From positions 66,754 through 111,892 of the forward strand of contig JAFVNW010000009.1 in NCBI GenBank assembly GCA_017506175.1: 45,139 nucleotides of DNA, in the 5' to 3' direction. Below the pieces are notes generated by a model that was not told the origin of the DNA, did not search any database, and was given only the letters and a program-made list of their open reading frames with translations. The stretch is from Bacteroidales bacterium. Lineage in GTDB: Bacteria > Bacteroidota > Bacteroidia > Bacteroidales > WCHB1-69. Below, one piece after another: positions 15,396-22,836 of this stretch. Within the stretch, counting starts at the first letter, position 1; every line of letters begins with the position of its first letter. The position numbers and the translations under genes were made by a program.

Positions 15396-16187
15396 ATGAG
15401 TGGTGGTTTGTATTCAATGGATCAAAAGGATTTTGATCAGACATTAGATTTAACCAAAGTAAAGCCGTATGGCGACACGATGAACGACGGTAAGACACAA
15501 TTGAGTTTCACGCTGCCGGTTCCTTGCGGTGAGGAAGCCGTTGAAGCGGCCAAACAGCTGATGAAGAAGATGGGTTTCGAGAACCCTTTGGTTGTTTACT
15601 ACAAAGAGCTGACCGAAGGTTACACCTTCTTCAACTGCTACGGCTCCACCGTCCATACCGTTGACTTCTCCTCGATCCATGTTCCGAAGGTGGAGTCCAC
15701 CGTGATGGACATGCACGAAACCGACGAGTACATCCGCGAACATATCGGACGCAAGATTATCGTCATCGGAGCCAGCACCGGCACCGACGCACACACCGTC
15801 GGCATTGATGCCATCATGAACATGAAAGGCTATGCAGGTCACTATGGCATTGAACGTTATGAGATGTTCGAGGCACTGAACATGGGCAGTCAGGTCCCCA
15901 ACGAGGAGTTCATCGCCAAAGCCATTGAGATGAAAGCCGACGTGCTGCTGGTCTCACAGACCGTGACCCAGAAGGATGTCCATATCAAGAACCTCACCGA
16001 ACTAGTGGAAATGCTGGAAGCAGAAGGACTTCGCGACAAGGTGATTCTCGTTTGCGGAGGCCCCCGTATCTCGCACGAACTGGCACAGGAACTGGGGTAT
16101 GATGCTGGTTTCGGAAGCGGCTCTTACGCCGATGATGTTGCCTCCTACGTGGCACAGGAACTTGCCCGCCGTATGCACAAAGAATAA
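15396..16187 (+). CDS. kamE: Lysine 5,6-aminomutase beta subunit
   Basis: KamE is the cobalamin-binding subunit of the adenosylcobalamin- and PLP-dependent mutase that moves an amino group in beta-lysine (or D-lysine) to give 3,5- (or 2,5-) diaminohexanoate in lysine fermentation. The 263-residue protein has the B12 base-off motif DAHTVG with His133. In the NMKGYAG block Lys144 matches the residue known to bind PLP in the Porphyromonas and Clostridium enzymes. An N-terminal dimerisation-type domain precedes it. The alpha subunit gene kamD normally sits directly upstream; here gpmA occupies that place and no kamD is in the window. Kce, acting later in the same pathway, is encoded 5.4 kb upstream. 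Confidence 0.94.
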   Translation: MSGGLYSMDQKDFDQTLDLTKVKPYGDTMNDGKTQLSFTLPVPCGEEAVEAAKQLMKKMGFENPLVVYYKELTEGYTFFNCYGSTVHTVDFSSIHVPKVESTVMDMHETDEYIREHIGRKIIVIGASTGTDAHTVGIDAIMNMKGYAGHYGIERYEMFEALNMGSQVPNEEFIAKAIEMKADVLLVSQTVTQKDVHIKNLTELVEMLEAEGLRDKVILVCGGPRISHELAQELGYDAGFGSGSYADDVASYVAQELARRMHKE

Positions 16188-16193
16188 GATCTC

Positions 16194-17348
16194 TTGAAAA
16201 AAGTCATTGCCTGCGTTACCAACGACCTTTACAGCGACCAACGGGTTGACAAGGTCTGCAACTCATTGACTTCCATGGGTTTTGAGGTGCTTTTGGTAGG
16301 ACGCCGATACGCTGACTCGCCTGACCTTTCTGAGCGACGGTATAAAACCGACAGGATGCGCCTTCTTTTCAGAAAAGGAGCGAAATTCTACGCCGAATTC
16401 AACATCCGCCTCTTCTTCTATCTCCTTTTTAGAAAATGTGACATTCTCATTTCCAATGATCTGGACACGCTATTACCATGCTTTCTTGTGAGTCGCCTGA
16501 AACGGAAACGCATTGTTTACGACAGCCACGAGTATTTTTGCGGCGTGCCTGAGATCATCGGACGGCCATTTGTCCAGAATACATGGCGTTCAATTGAACG
16601 GTTCTGTTTTCCGAAATTGGAGGATGTGATTACTGTAAACCAATCCATTGCAGATCTATACGACAAAGAATACCCAATGCGGAAAAATCCCGTCAATGTG
16701 GTGCGCAACATCCCGACGCGAAGCAAGCCGCCCATCACTGAAACCCGTGCTACCCTTGGAATGCCTTTGGATAAGAAAGTTCTTCTGCTGCAAGGGGCTG
16801 GTATCAATGTGGACCGCGGTTCTGAAGAACTGGTTGAAGCAATGAAATATGTTGATAATGCTATCCTTTTCATCGTTGGAAGCGGGGATGCCGTACCTGG
16901 ATTGAAAAAGAAGGTGATGGAGGAAAATCTTCAAGAAAAAATACAGTTTATTGATAGACAGCCCTTCGCAAAACTATTCAATTATACCTATTGGTCGGAC
17001 ATTGGATTTTCGTTGGACAAAGACACAAACATCAACTATCGTTATAGTCTTCCGAATAAGATTTTCGACTACCTGAAAGCAGAAACGCCCGTTATCGTGT
17101 CCAATTTGCCGGAAATTGCCAAAGTAGTCAGAGAAAACGAAGTCGGGATTATCGTGCAAGACCATCAACCACAAACCATTGCGAATGCGATTAATAGTCT
17201 CTTAAAAGATGAGCAGTTGCTGCAACGCCTCAAGCGGAACACAATTGCTGCATCAGAAAAATACTGCTGGGAGAACGAGGAAATGGTCTTGAGAAAGATT
17301 TATCTGGATGAAGCAATAAACGATAGTCAATGTAAAAAAAACTCGTAA
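16194..17348 (+). CDS. GT4-family glycosyltransferase
   Basis: The 384-residue protein has the two-Rossmann GT-B layout. The N-terminal half contains YDSHEYF and ISNDLDTLLP, and the C-terminal half has VLLLQGAGINVDRG, LFIVGSGDAVPGL and the donor-site region with NKIFDYLKAETPVIVS. It should transfer a sugar from a nucleotide donor onto a glycolipid or polysaccharide at the cytoplasmic membrane. The start is TTG, six bases after the kamE stop; it gives the standard N-terminus MKKVIACVTND, and no nearby ATG does. The close spacing to kamE suggests read-through, although the function belongs with the envelope genes downstream. Acceptor and donor are unknown. Confidence 0.85.
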   Translation: MKKVIACVTNDLYSDQRVDKVCNSLTSMGFEVLLVGRRYADSPDLSERRYKTDRMRLLFRKGAKFYAEFNIRLFFYLLFRKCDILISNDLDTLLPCFLVSRLKRKRIVYDSHEYFCGVPEIIGRPFVQNTWRSIERFCFPKLEDVITVNQSIADLYDKEYPMRKNPVNVVRNIPTRSKPPITETRATLGMPLDKKVLLLQGAGINVDRGSEELVEAMKYVDNAILFIVGSGDAVPGLKKKVMEENLQEKIQFIDRQPFAKLFNYTYWSDIGFSLDKDTNINYRYSLPNKIFDYLKAETPVIVSNLPEIAKVVRENEVGIIVQDHQPQTIANAINSLLKDEQLLQRLKRNTIAASEKYCWENEEMVLRKIYLDEAINDSQCKKNS

Positions 17349-17353
17349 CTTTG
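17346..17353 (+). promoter_or_regulatory. -7 box for the GT2-reductase-SGNH operon
   Basis: TAACTTTG matches TAnnTTTG. Its first three bases are the TAA stop codon of the GT4 gene. It lies 19 bases before the ATG of the GT2 gene, so the leader would be about a dozen bases. Confidence 0.65.
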
Positions 17354-17372
17354 CACACTTTTAGCGAAGCTT

Positions 17373-18401
17373 ATGCGACTGAAACTAGCCATCGTGATTT
17401 TGAACTGGAACGGAAGGGAGTTCTTGGAACAATTTCTTCAGAACCTGATTGCGCAAACGCCTGATTGGGCGGAAGTTGTGGTGGCGGACAATGCCTCTAC
17501 AGATGATTCCATCCCTTTTCTACAAAACCATTTCCCCAATGTCAGAATCATCCAAAATGACAAGAATTACGGTTTCGCACAAGGCTATAATGTGGCTTTG
17601 GCGCAATTAGACTGCGATTTTTACTGTCTGCTGAACTCCGACATTGAAGTGACCCCCCACTGGGTAGAACCGGTAATTGCGCTGATGGAAAGCGACACGA
17701 GGATTGCGGCAGTGCAGCCGAAAATCCGTAGTTTCTATGACCGCGAGAAATTCGAGTACGCTGGTGCAGCGGGCGGTTTCATCGACAAATACGGCTACCC
17801 GTTTTGCCGCGGGCGCGTTTTCAACACGCTGGAAGTCGATGAAGGACAATACGATACCGCGATGGATGTGTTTTGGGCGACAGGCGCGGCATTGTTTGTT
17901 CGCAGCGACGTCTATCGCGAACTTGGCGGGTTAGACGACGACTTTTTCGCCCACATGGAGGAAATAGACCTCTGCTGGCGCATCAAGAATCACGGCTACC
18001 GCATCGTCATCGAGCCGAAATCAATCGTCTATCACGTTGGCGGAGGCACGCTTCCCAAAGAGAACTCCTTCAAAACCTTTCTGAATTTCCGCAACAACCA
18101 CTTTCTTCTGCTGAAGAACCTGCCTAAACGGAGGTTGTTCCCCACCCTTTTCGTCAGAATCATTCTGGACAATGTGGCAGCGCTCGTGTTCCTTCTCCAA
18201 GGTCATGCGAAAGATTTCACAGCGGTTTATAAAGCACATTTCGCGCTGTTCAAACAATTCAAGCAATTCTCTGCAAAACGAAAAGCGTCTGAAGTCAAGG
18301 CATTTGCGGCCTACAAGGACGTTTATCACGGCTGTATCCTCGTCAATTACCACCTCAAACGCCAACACTATTTTAACGGCACACGATTTTTAAAGAAATA
18401 G
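17373..18401 (+). CDS. GT2-family glycosyltransferase (rhamnosyltransferase-like)
   Basis: The 342-residue protein is a GT-A fold glycosyltransferase of the WbbL/rhamnosyltransferase type. It shows VILNWNGREFLEQFL at the N-terminus, VVADNASTDDS, YGFAQGYNVAL, the nucleotide/metal motif NSDIEVTP and the acceptor-side block FAHMEEIDLCWRIKNHGYRI. A hydrophobic amphipathic stretch around 255-280 may associate it with the membrane. It probably adds a deoxyhexose or similar sugar to a surface glycan. The next gene starts two bases after its stop, and the following three form a tight operon with it. The exact donor cannot be read from sequence. Confidence 0.88.
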   Translation: MRLKLAIVILNWNGREFLEQFLQNLIAQTPDWAEVVVADNASTDDSIPFLQNHFPNVRIIQNDKNYGFAQGYNVALAQLDCDFYCLLNSDIEVTPHWVEPVIALMESDTRIAAVQPKIRSFYDREKFEYAGAAGGFIDKYGYPFCRGRVFNTLEVDEGQYDTAMDVFWATGAALFVRSDVYRELGGLDDDFFAHMEEIDLCWRIKNHGYRIVIEPKSIVYHVGGGTLPKENSFKTFLNFRNNHFLLLKNLPKRRLFPTLFVRIILDNVAALVFLLQGHAKDFTAVYKAHFALFKQFKQFSAKRKASEVKAFAAYKDVYHGCILVNYHLKRQHYFNGTRFLKK

Positions 18402-18403
18402 CT

Positions 18404-19207
18404 ATGGTTGAATTTTTTTTCGGCAATTTCTACTACTACTTTTTACTTGCCATGACGCTTTTGGCAGTGGTGGTATTCATTGTGTTACAATTCATTACGC
18501 CAGCATACGGGATGACGTTCAACAACCGCTGGGGAATCTCCATCCGAAGCAATTGGGGCTGGGTATTGATGGAGTCGCCCGTTTTCCTGCTGATGCTGGT
18601 CATTTATCTTAGTGCCATCATTCCCGGTGCACCCTACACCATCCAAACGTTTCCGTGGGTCACCTTCTCGATGTTCATTTTCTTTGAAATCCATTACTTG
18701 CAACGTTCCTTCATTTTTCCTGGCTTGATGCGCGGGACGAGCAAAATGCCGCTCTCCATTATCTTCTCAGGCTTTTTCTTCAATATGATGAACGCCTATA
18801 TGCAAGGCGGCTGGCTGTGTTACGTTTCGCCGGAGCAATACACCCTCAGTTGGTTCTGGTCGCCTCAATATATCATCGGGACCCTCATGTTCTTTGCAGG
18901 AATGATCATCAATATGCATTCCGACAGGATCATACGCGAACTGCGGAAGGACAAAAAAGACAACAACTACTACCTGCCCACCGGATTTTTGTTCAACAAG
19001 ATCAATTCCGCCAATTTCTTCGGTGAACTGATGGAATGGGCCGGTTTTGCCATACTGACATGGTCGTTACCCGGCGCCATCTTCTTCTTGTGGAGTTTCG
19101 CCAACATCGTGCCGCGCTCAAAAGCCGTTTTTGAACGCTACAGCCAATTTTTCGGCGACAATTTCAGAAAACTGAACCGCTACAAAATCTTCCCATACAT
19201 CTACTAA
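18404..19207 (+). CDS. Steroid 5-alpha-reductase-like membrane reductase (SRD5A family)
   Basis: The 267-residue protein has six to seven hydrophobic segments. Its C-terminal half matches the NADPH-binding core of 3-oxo-5-alpha-steroid 4-dehydrogenases: GMIINMHSDRIIRELRK, YLPTGFLFNKINSANFFGE, WSLPGAIFFLWSF and a terminal FPYIY. Two residues line up with the human SRD5A2 catalytic pair as I remember it: Glu57 in WVLMESPVFLL and Tyr98 in IHYLQRSFIFP. The family reduces a C=C bond conjugated to a carbonyl in steroids, or the alpha-isoprene unit of polyprenol (SRD5A3). Here it is packed between glycosyltransferase and SGNH genes (2- and 3-base gaps), so an envelope lipid is a plausible substrate, as is a host steroid. 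The family is firm, the substrate unknown. Confidence 0.85.
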   Translation: MVEFFFGNFYYYFLLAMTLLAVVVFIVLQFITPAYGMTFNNRWGISIRSNWGWVLMESPVFLLMLVIYLSAIIPGAPYTIQTFPWVTFSMFIFFEIHYLQRSFIFPGLMRGTSKMPLSIIFSGFFFNMMNAYMQGGWLCYVSPEQYTLSWFWSPQYIIGTLMFFAGMIINMHSDRIIRELRKDKKDNNYYLPTGFLFNKINSANFFGELMEWAGFAILTWSLPGAIFFLWSFANIVPRSKAVFERYSQFFGDNFRKLNRYKIFPYIY

Positions 19208-19210
19208 TCC

Positions 19211-20584
19211 ATGAAAGCGTTCAAAATCGTCATTTTCATTTTCGCCATTCTCATCGCCTTAGGTGTATTATGCTATTTTTTTCCAAAAAAAGGCATCAAA
19301 ATCGGACCATTCGACTTTGGCTTTGCAACGCTTGAGAGCGTGCTGACCAACAAGGAGCAGGCTCCGAAACTCGCTGACATTGACACCGTCAAGCCGATGG
19401 AAGAGATGTTGAAGGACTCTTTGCTAAGAGCGAAACAAGACACGATTGAACGCTATTTGGAGATTATGCACAACCATATCTCACGCATATACACCCCCGA
19501 AGACAATCCCGACTACTTCAACGATTTTTTTGCGAAAGCGAAGATGGCGCGAGCCAACGGGCGGACCATTCGCGTACTGCACTACGGCGACTCGCAAATA
19601 GAACTTGACCGCATGAGCAGCGACCTCCGACAGTTCTTCCAAGGGAAATTCGGCGGCGGTGGTCCCGGACTGCTCCCCATCGTACAGAATGTACCTTGCG
19701 CCACTGTCACCCAATCATCAAGCGACAACTTCCTGACCTATAGCGTTTTTGGTCCTGGAAACCGTGATAAGGAACGCAAATACGGGATAATGACCAAATA
19801 CTGGCGTGTGCAGGGCAGCGGCTCCTGCCACATATCACACACGCGCGGCAACAAGGTGCGACTACTGCTCAACGACCAATCCGGCAACTTCGAAGCAACT
19901 TTGAAATCCGACGATTTCGAGGAAACGAAGAGCTGCGACAGCATTGGCGGTTTTCATATTCTGCAATGGAATCTACCCAGTGAATTCTCCAAGTTTTCCG
20001 TAATATTCAAAGGCTCCGCCGATTTGTATGGTCTGATGGTGGACAATGGCAGCGGAATTGCTGTGGACAACATTGCACTGCGCGGCTGTTCCGGAACCAT
20101 ATTCACCAGCATCAACGCCTCCCTTCTGCAACAAAGTTACCGGCAAACCGATGTGGGGATGATTATACTCCAATTCGGAGGAAACTCCATGCCAGCCATC
20201 GGAAGCGAACAGGGAATCGAAAATTACAAAAACAATATTGCAAAGCAAATCAAGTACTTACAAGGTATTTACCCCAACACGCCGATTCTCTTCATCGGTC
20301 CTTCCGACATGTCTAAAATGGTGAACGGAAGCATGCAAAGTTATCCACTGATGGAAGCAATGGTACAAGCGATGAAGGAGGCGGCCCTTGAAAACGGAGC
20401 GGCTTTCTGGAACATCTACGAAGTGATGGGCGGGCACAACTCCATGCTAGCGTGGGTTCACGAGGGACTTGCCGGACAAGACTACGTTCACTTCTCCCCT
20501 GCCGGCGCTCGCAAGATCGGCAGCCATCTCGTCGATGCCTTCTCCACCATCTATGACTATTACTGCGTAAGCCAGGATAAATAA
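19211..20584 (+). CDS. Membrane-anchored SGNH/GDSL hydrolase
   Basis: The 457-residue protein has an N-terminal signal anchor (about 5-24) and a periplasmic or surface SGNH domain. Block I is HYGDSQIE with the nucleophile Ser128, the Asn block is LQFGGNSMP, and block V is DYVHFSP with Asp424 and His427. A long insertion between block I and block III (about 140-300) resembles the beta-sandwich-containing SGNH proteins of Bacteroidota. Such enzymes remove or transfer O-acyl (usually O-acetyl) groups on glycans. It starts three bases after the reductase gene and precedes a second SGNH gene by 11 bases. The usual MBOAT acyltransferase partner is not in the window. Confidence 0.85.
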   Translation: MKAFKIVIFIFAILIALGVLCYFFPKKGIKIGPFDFGFATLESVLTNKEQAPKLADIDTVKPMEEMLKDSLLRAKQDTIERYLEIMHNHISRIYTPEDNPDYFNDFFAKAKMARANGRTIRVLHYGDSQIELDRMSSDLRQFFQGKFGGGGPGLLPIVQNVPCATVTQSSSDNFLTYSVFGPGNRDKERKYGIMTKYWRVQGSGSCHISHTRGNKVRLLLNDQSGNFEATLKSDDFEETKSCDSIGGFHILQWNLPSEFSKFSVIFKGSADLYGLMVDNGSGIAVDNIALRGCSGTIFTSINASLLQQSYRQTDVGMIILQFGGNSMPAIGSEQGIENYKNNIAKQIKYLQGIYPNTPILFIGPSDMSKMVNGSMQSYPLMEAMVQAMKEAALENGAAFWNIYEVMGGHNSMLAWVHEGLAGQDYVHFSPAGARKIGSHLVDAFSTIYDYYCVSQDK

Positions 20585-20595
20585 TGAATTGATCC

Positions 20596-21870
20596 ATGCA
20601 GAAGTTTTACAATCGTTTTTGCATTCACCTATTTTGCTGCAGCCTGCTGATAGTATCAGCCTGCCAGCACATACCTGCCCAAGCAAATCCATTCAAGCCA
20701 GTCCCCGTTGACACCGTTGATGGCGCCAACTACGCCGCCGACACGCTCGTTTTTGACATCGACAGCAGCAACCTCAAGGATTTTTTCGTAAAATTCGACA
20801 GCGTTGTCAAGTCCGGTCAGGGCAACATCAGCATTTTACATATCGGGGGCTCGCACGTGCAGGCAGGAACATTCTCACATCGCATCCGCCGCAACATTCT
20901 CCTCTCCTGCCCTGACATGATTACAAGCCGCGGCATCGTCTTTCCATACTCTGCCGCGCCCAAATGCAACAATCCGAACGACTACAGGGTAAAGAAAAAC
21001 GGCTCCTACACATTGATCCGAAGCGTCTTCCTACCTCATCCCAAGCCATTGGGTGCCAGCGGGATAGCAGTCTATACTTCCGATTCCGCCGCCACCATCA
21101 CCATCAAGATGAACGACAAAGACCTGAACTTTGCGACCAACCGGTTGACTTTGATGGGCTACCCGGAAGACACGGCGTGCATACTCCCCACTCTCATTGT
21201 CAAGGACAAAGAGTACGAACCCGTGGAGTACAGCAAAGTCACCCGACGCTATATCTACCAATTTCCCGACACGCGCGACTCTTTTCTGATCAAACTGAAT
21301 ACGACAGGCCATAACGGCACCTTCGTGGTCACTGGCATTTTACTGGAGAACATGAACAAGCCCGGCATCACCATTCACTCCATCGGCGTGAATGGTGCTC
21401 GAGTGGACTCCTACCTCAACTGCATCAATTTCGATGAAGACCTCGAGTTAATCACACCCGACCTCGTCATTTTCGGCATCGGCATCAATGACGCCATGGG
21501 CGATGCGTTCGATACGGTTGCCTTCGAACGGAAATACTTGGAACTCGCCGCAAAATTCCGCGCTGCCAACCCCGACTGCGCATTCATCTTCCTGACCAAC
21601 AACGATAGCTTCAACAAATCAGGCAAGAAATACTATGTCAACAAGAATGGTGAACTCGCCCGCCGCGCTTTCTATCGCATCGCAAAAATGACAAATGGTG
21701 CGATTTGGGACCAGTTTGCCATCATGGGCGGACTAACCTCCATGGACAAATGGCGGATCGCAGGCTATGCACAAACCGACCGCGTGCATTTCACCACCAA
21801 AGGCTACAACTTACTCGGAGACTTGTTTTTCAATGCCTTTATCGATGCCCAAGACAAATGTCTGAAATAG
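20596..21870 (+). CDS. SGNH-hydrolase lipoprotein with GGSH nucleophile motif
   Basis: The 424-residue protein begins with a lipoprotein-type signal ending LIVSAC (Cys23). Its SGNH motifs are modified: block I reads IGGSHVQAG (Ser86, with Gly in place of the usual Asp before it), block III reads FGIGINDAMG and block V is TDRVHF (Asp395, His398). All four SGNH residues are therefore still present. The middle region (about 90-280) is a beta-rich insertion. With the preceding gene it forms the two-gene SGNH pair commonly seen in Bacteroidota envelope clusters. Acetyl-ester transfer or hydrolysis on a surface polysaccharide is the likely activity. A possible weak hairpin lies 160 bases downstream. 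Confidence 0.82.
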   Translation: MQKFYNRFCIHLFCCSLLIVSACQHIPAQANPFKPVPVDTVDGANYAADTLVFDIDSSNLKDFFVKFDSVVKSGQGNISILHIGGSHVQAGTFSHRIRRNILLSCPDMITSRGIVFPYSAAPKCNNPNDYRVKKNGSYTLIRSVFLPHPKPLGASGIAVYTSDSAATITIKMNDKDLNFATNRLTLMGYPEDTACILPTLIVKDKEYEPVEYSKVTRRYIYQFPDTRDSFLIKLNTTGHNGTFVVTGILLENMNKPGITIHSIGVNGARVDSYLNCINFDEDLELITPDLVIFGIGINDAMGDAFDTVAFERKYLELAAKFRAANPDCAFIFLTNNDSFNKSGKKYYVNKNGELARRAFYRIAKMTNGAIWDQFAIMGGLTSMDKWRIAGYAQTDRVHFTTKGYNLLGDLFFNAFIDAQDKCLK

Positions 21871-22029
21871 ATTGAGGGGTGAAGACATGGTTTCCGATTT
21901 TAACTGCATTTTGTCCCAATTCCGTCCCAAAGAAAGTAATTAAGGAAAAATAAAATAGCTGATTTCCAATTAGTTACACAACAATAGGTAACTGGACACT
22001 CATTTGCTTAAGATTGTCCTCATTGATAT

Positions 22030-22051
22030 CGCGATCTTTGTCGCGTATTTT
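22030..22051 (+). terminator. Possible weak terminator after the SGNH operon
   Basis: CGCGA (22030-22034) and TCGCG (22041-22045) form a five-base GC stem followed by TATTTTT. It sits between the convergent SGNH operon and the antitoxin gene. The short stem makes this tentative. The rest of the 196-base gap shows nothing else. Confidence 0.4.
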
Positions 22052-22066
22052 TAGGAAGAACCCAAA

Positions 22067-22399
22067 CTACCAAAGCGGCACTCTTCCAAGCTTGCCAAGG
22101 TCAAGTGTTGCGGTTTCTGCTCCAAGAGCCTTGAACGCACGCATAATGGTGCTGTAGGCAATGCCTTTGCCACTCTCTATCTTTGAAATAAAGGATTTTT
22201 TGACACCCATGCGTTCTCCCAGCTCATCTTGTGTCAGCCCCTGTCTCTTCCGAGCCTGTTTAATAGCCTCACCAATGAAGTAGTCATCAACCTCTTTTTT
22301 GACGTTGGCTTCGAATTCATCACGTTCAGTCGTTCCAACTTTGCCAATGAATTCGTCAAGGACTTCGTCTTCCGTATAAAACTTCTTGTTGTTTTCCAT
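22067..22399 (-). CDS. HigA-type antitoxin, XRE helix-turn-helix
   Basis: The 110-residue protein has a C-terminal XRE-type helix-turn-helix (about 45-95: QARKRQGLTQDELGERMGVK and SFISKIESGKG). The N-terminal part is acidic and probably binds the toxin. It lies nine bases after the stop of a RelE/HigB-like toxin gene. The order toxin first, antitoxin second is that of HigBA modules, in which the antitoxin represses the shared promoter. No promoter of its own is visible. The call rests on domain plus context. Confidence 0.85.
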   Translation of the reverse strand: MENNKKFYTEDEVLDEFIGKVGTTERDEFEANVKKEVDDYFIGEAIKQARKRQGLTQDELGERMGVKKSFISKIESGKGIAYSTIMRAFKALGAETATLDLGKLGRVPLW

Positions 22400-22408
22400 A
22401 TTGTATAT

Positions 22409-22738
22409 TTATTTGTTGTCAAAATAGCATTTGCGTATTAATTCTGCTTTCTCAATCTCCTTTTTCGGCGTTTTCGATGTCTTTTTCACAATGCCGTGAG
22501 TAGCCACAATTAGAGATTTCGTTTGATTATCCCAAAATGAAAACAATCGGTAATAGTTACTACCATACAATGTGCGAAATTCCCATATATCAGTGTTATT
22601 GAGTTTCTTGAATATATCACTATCCTTTACCCCCAAACGTACTTTTTTGACATTGAAAAGTATTTTCTTTCTTGCTGTTTCATTGATGTTTTTGAGAAAG
22701 TCATAAGCTTCTGGCAGATAGATTACCTTTATTTCCAT
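22409..22738 (-). CDS. HigB/RelE-like toxin (phage-derived Gp49-like family)
   Basis: The 109-residue basic protein has the RelE-fold pattern of the Gp49-like/HigB group: an N-terminal beta hairpin and helix (YLPEAYDFLKNINETARKKI), then IWEFRTLYGSNYYRLFSFW with the Glu-Phe-Arg and Tyr-Arg residues typical of ribosome-dependent mRNA interferases, then ATHGIVKKTSKTPKKEIEKA at the C-terminus. It would cleave mRNA on translating ribosomes unless bound by the antitoxin. It has a perfect -7 box 22 bases upstream and a near-palindromic operator beside it. It is intact, with no frameshift. Activity is inferred from the family. Confidence 0.88.
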   Translation of the reverse strand: MEIKVIYLPEAYDFLKNINETARKKILFNVKKVRLGVKDSDIFKKLNNTDIWEFRTLYGSNYYRLFSFWDNQTKSLIVATHGIVKKTSKTPKKEIEKAELIRKCYFDNK

Positions 22739-22759
22739 TTCAATTCAAATTAGAGAGGG

Positions 22760-22767
22760 CAAAGATA
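22760..22767 (-). promoter_or_regulatory. -7 box of the toxin-antitoxin operon
   Basis: The minus strand reads TATCTTTG, a perfect TAnnTTTG, 21 bases before the toxin ATG at 22738. Confidence 0.7.
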
Positions 22768-22771
22768 TAAA

Positions 22772-22793
22772 AAGTTTTCCATATAGGAAACTT
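22772..22793. promoter_or_regulatory. Near-palindromic operator candidate of the toxin-antitoxin operon
   Basis: AAGTTTTCC and GGAAACTT flank ATATA. The 22-base stretch equals its own reverse complement at 18 of 22 positions. It covers the -33 region of the operon promoter, the expected place for autorepression by an XRE antitoxin. Confidence 0.6.
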
Positions 22794-22836
22794 TTTTTGA
22801 AAAAAATCTCCGTGCTCACAGAAGGCCGCTCACAGC

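Noticed and set aside
22067-22738. Prophage or integrated element around the toxin-antitoxin pair
   Set aside because: No integrase, flanking repeat or tRNA gene was seen; the module is only two genes.
22806-22835. Direct repeat of GCTCACAG just after glmS
   Set aside because: Two eight-base copies only, with no hairpin or T-run that would make a terminator; no function supported.
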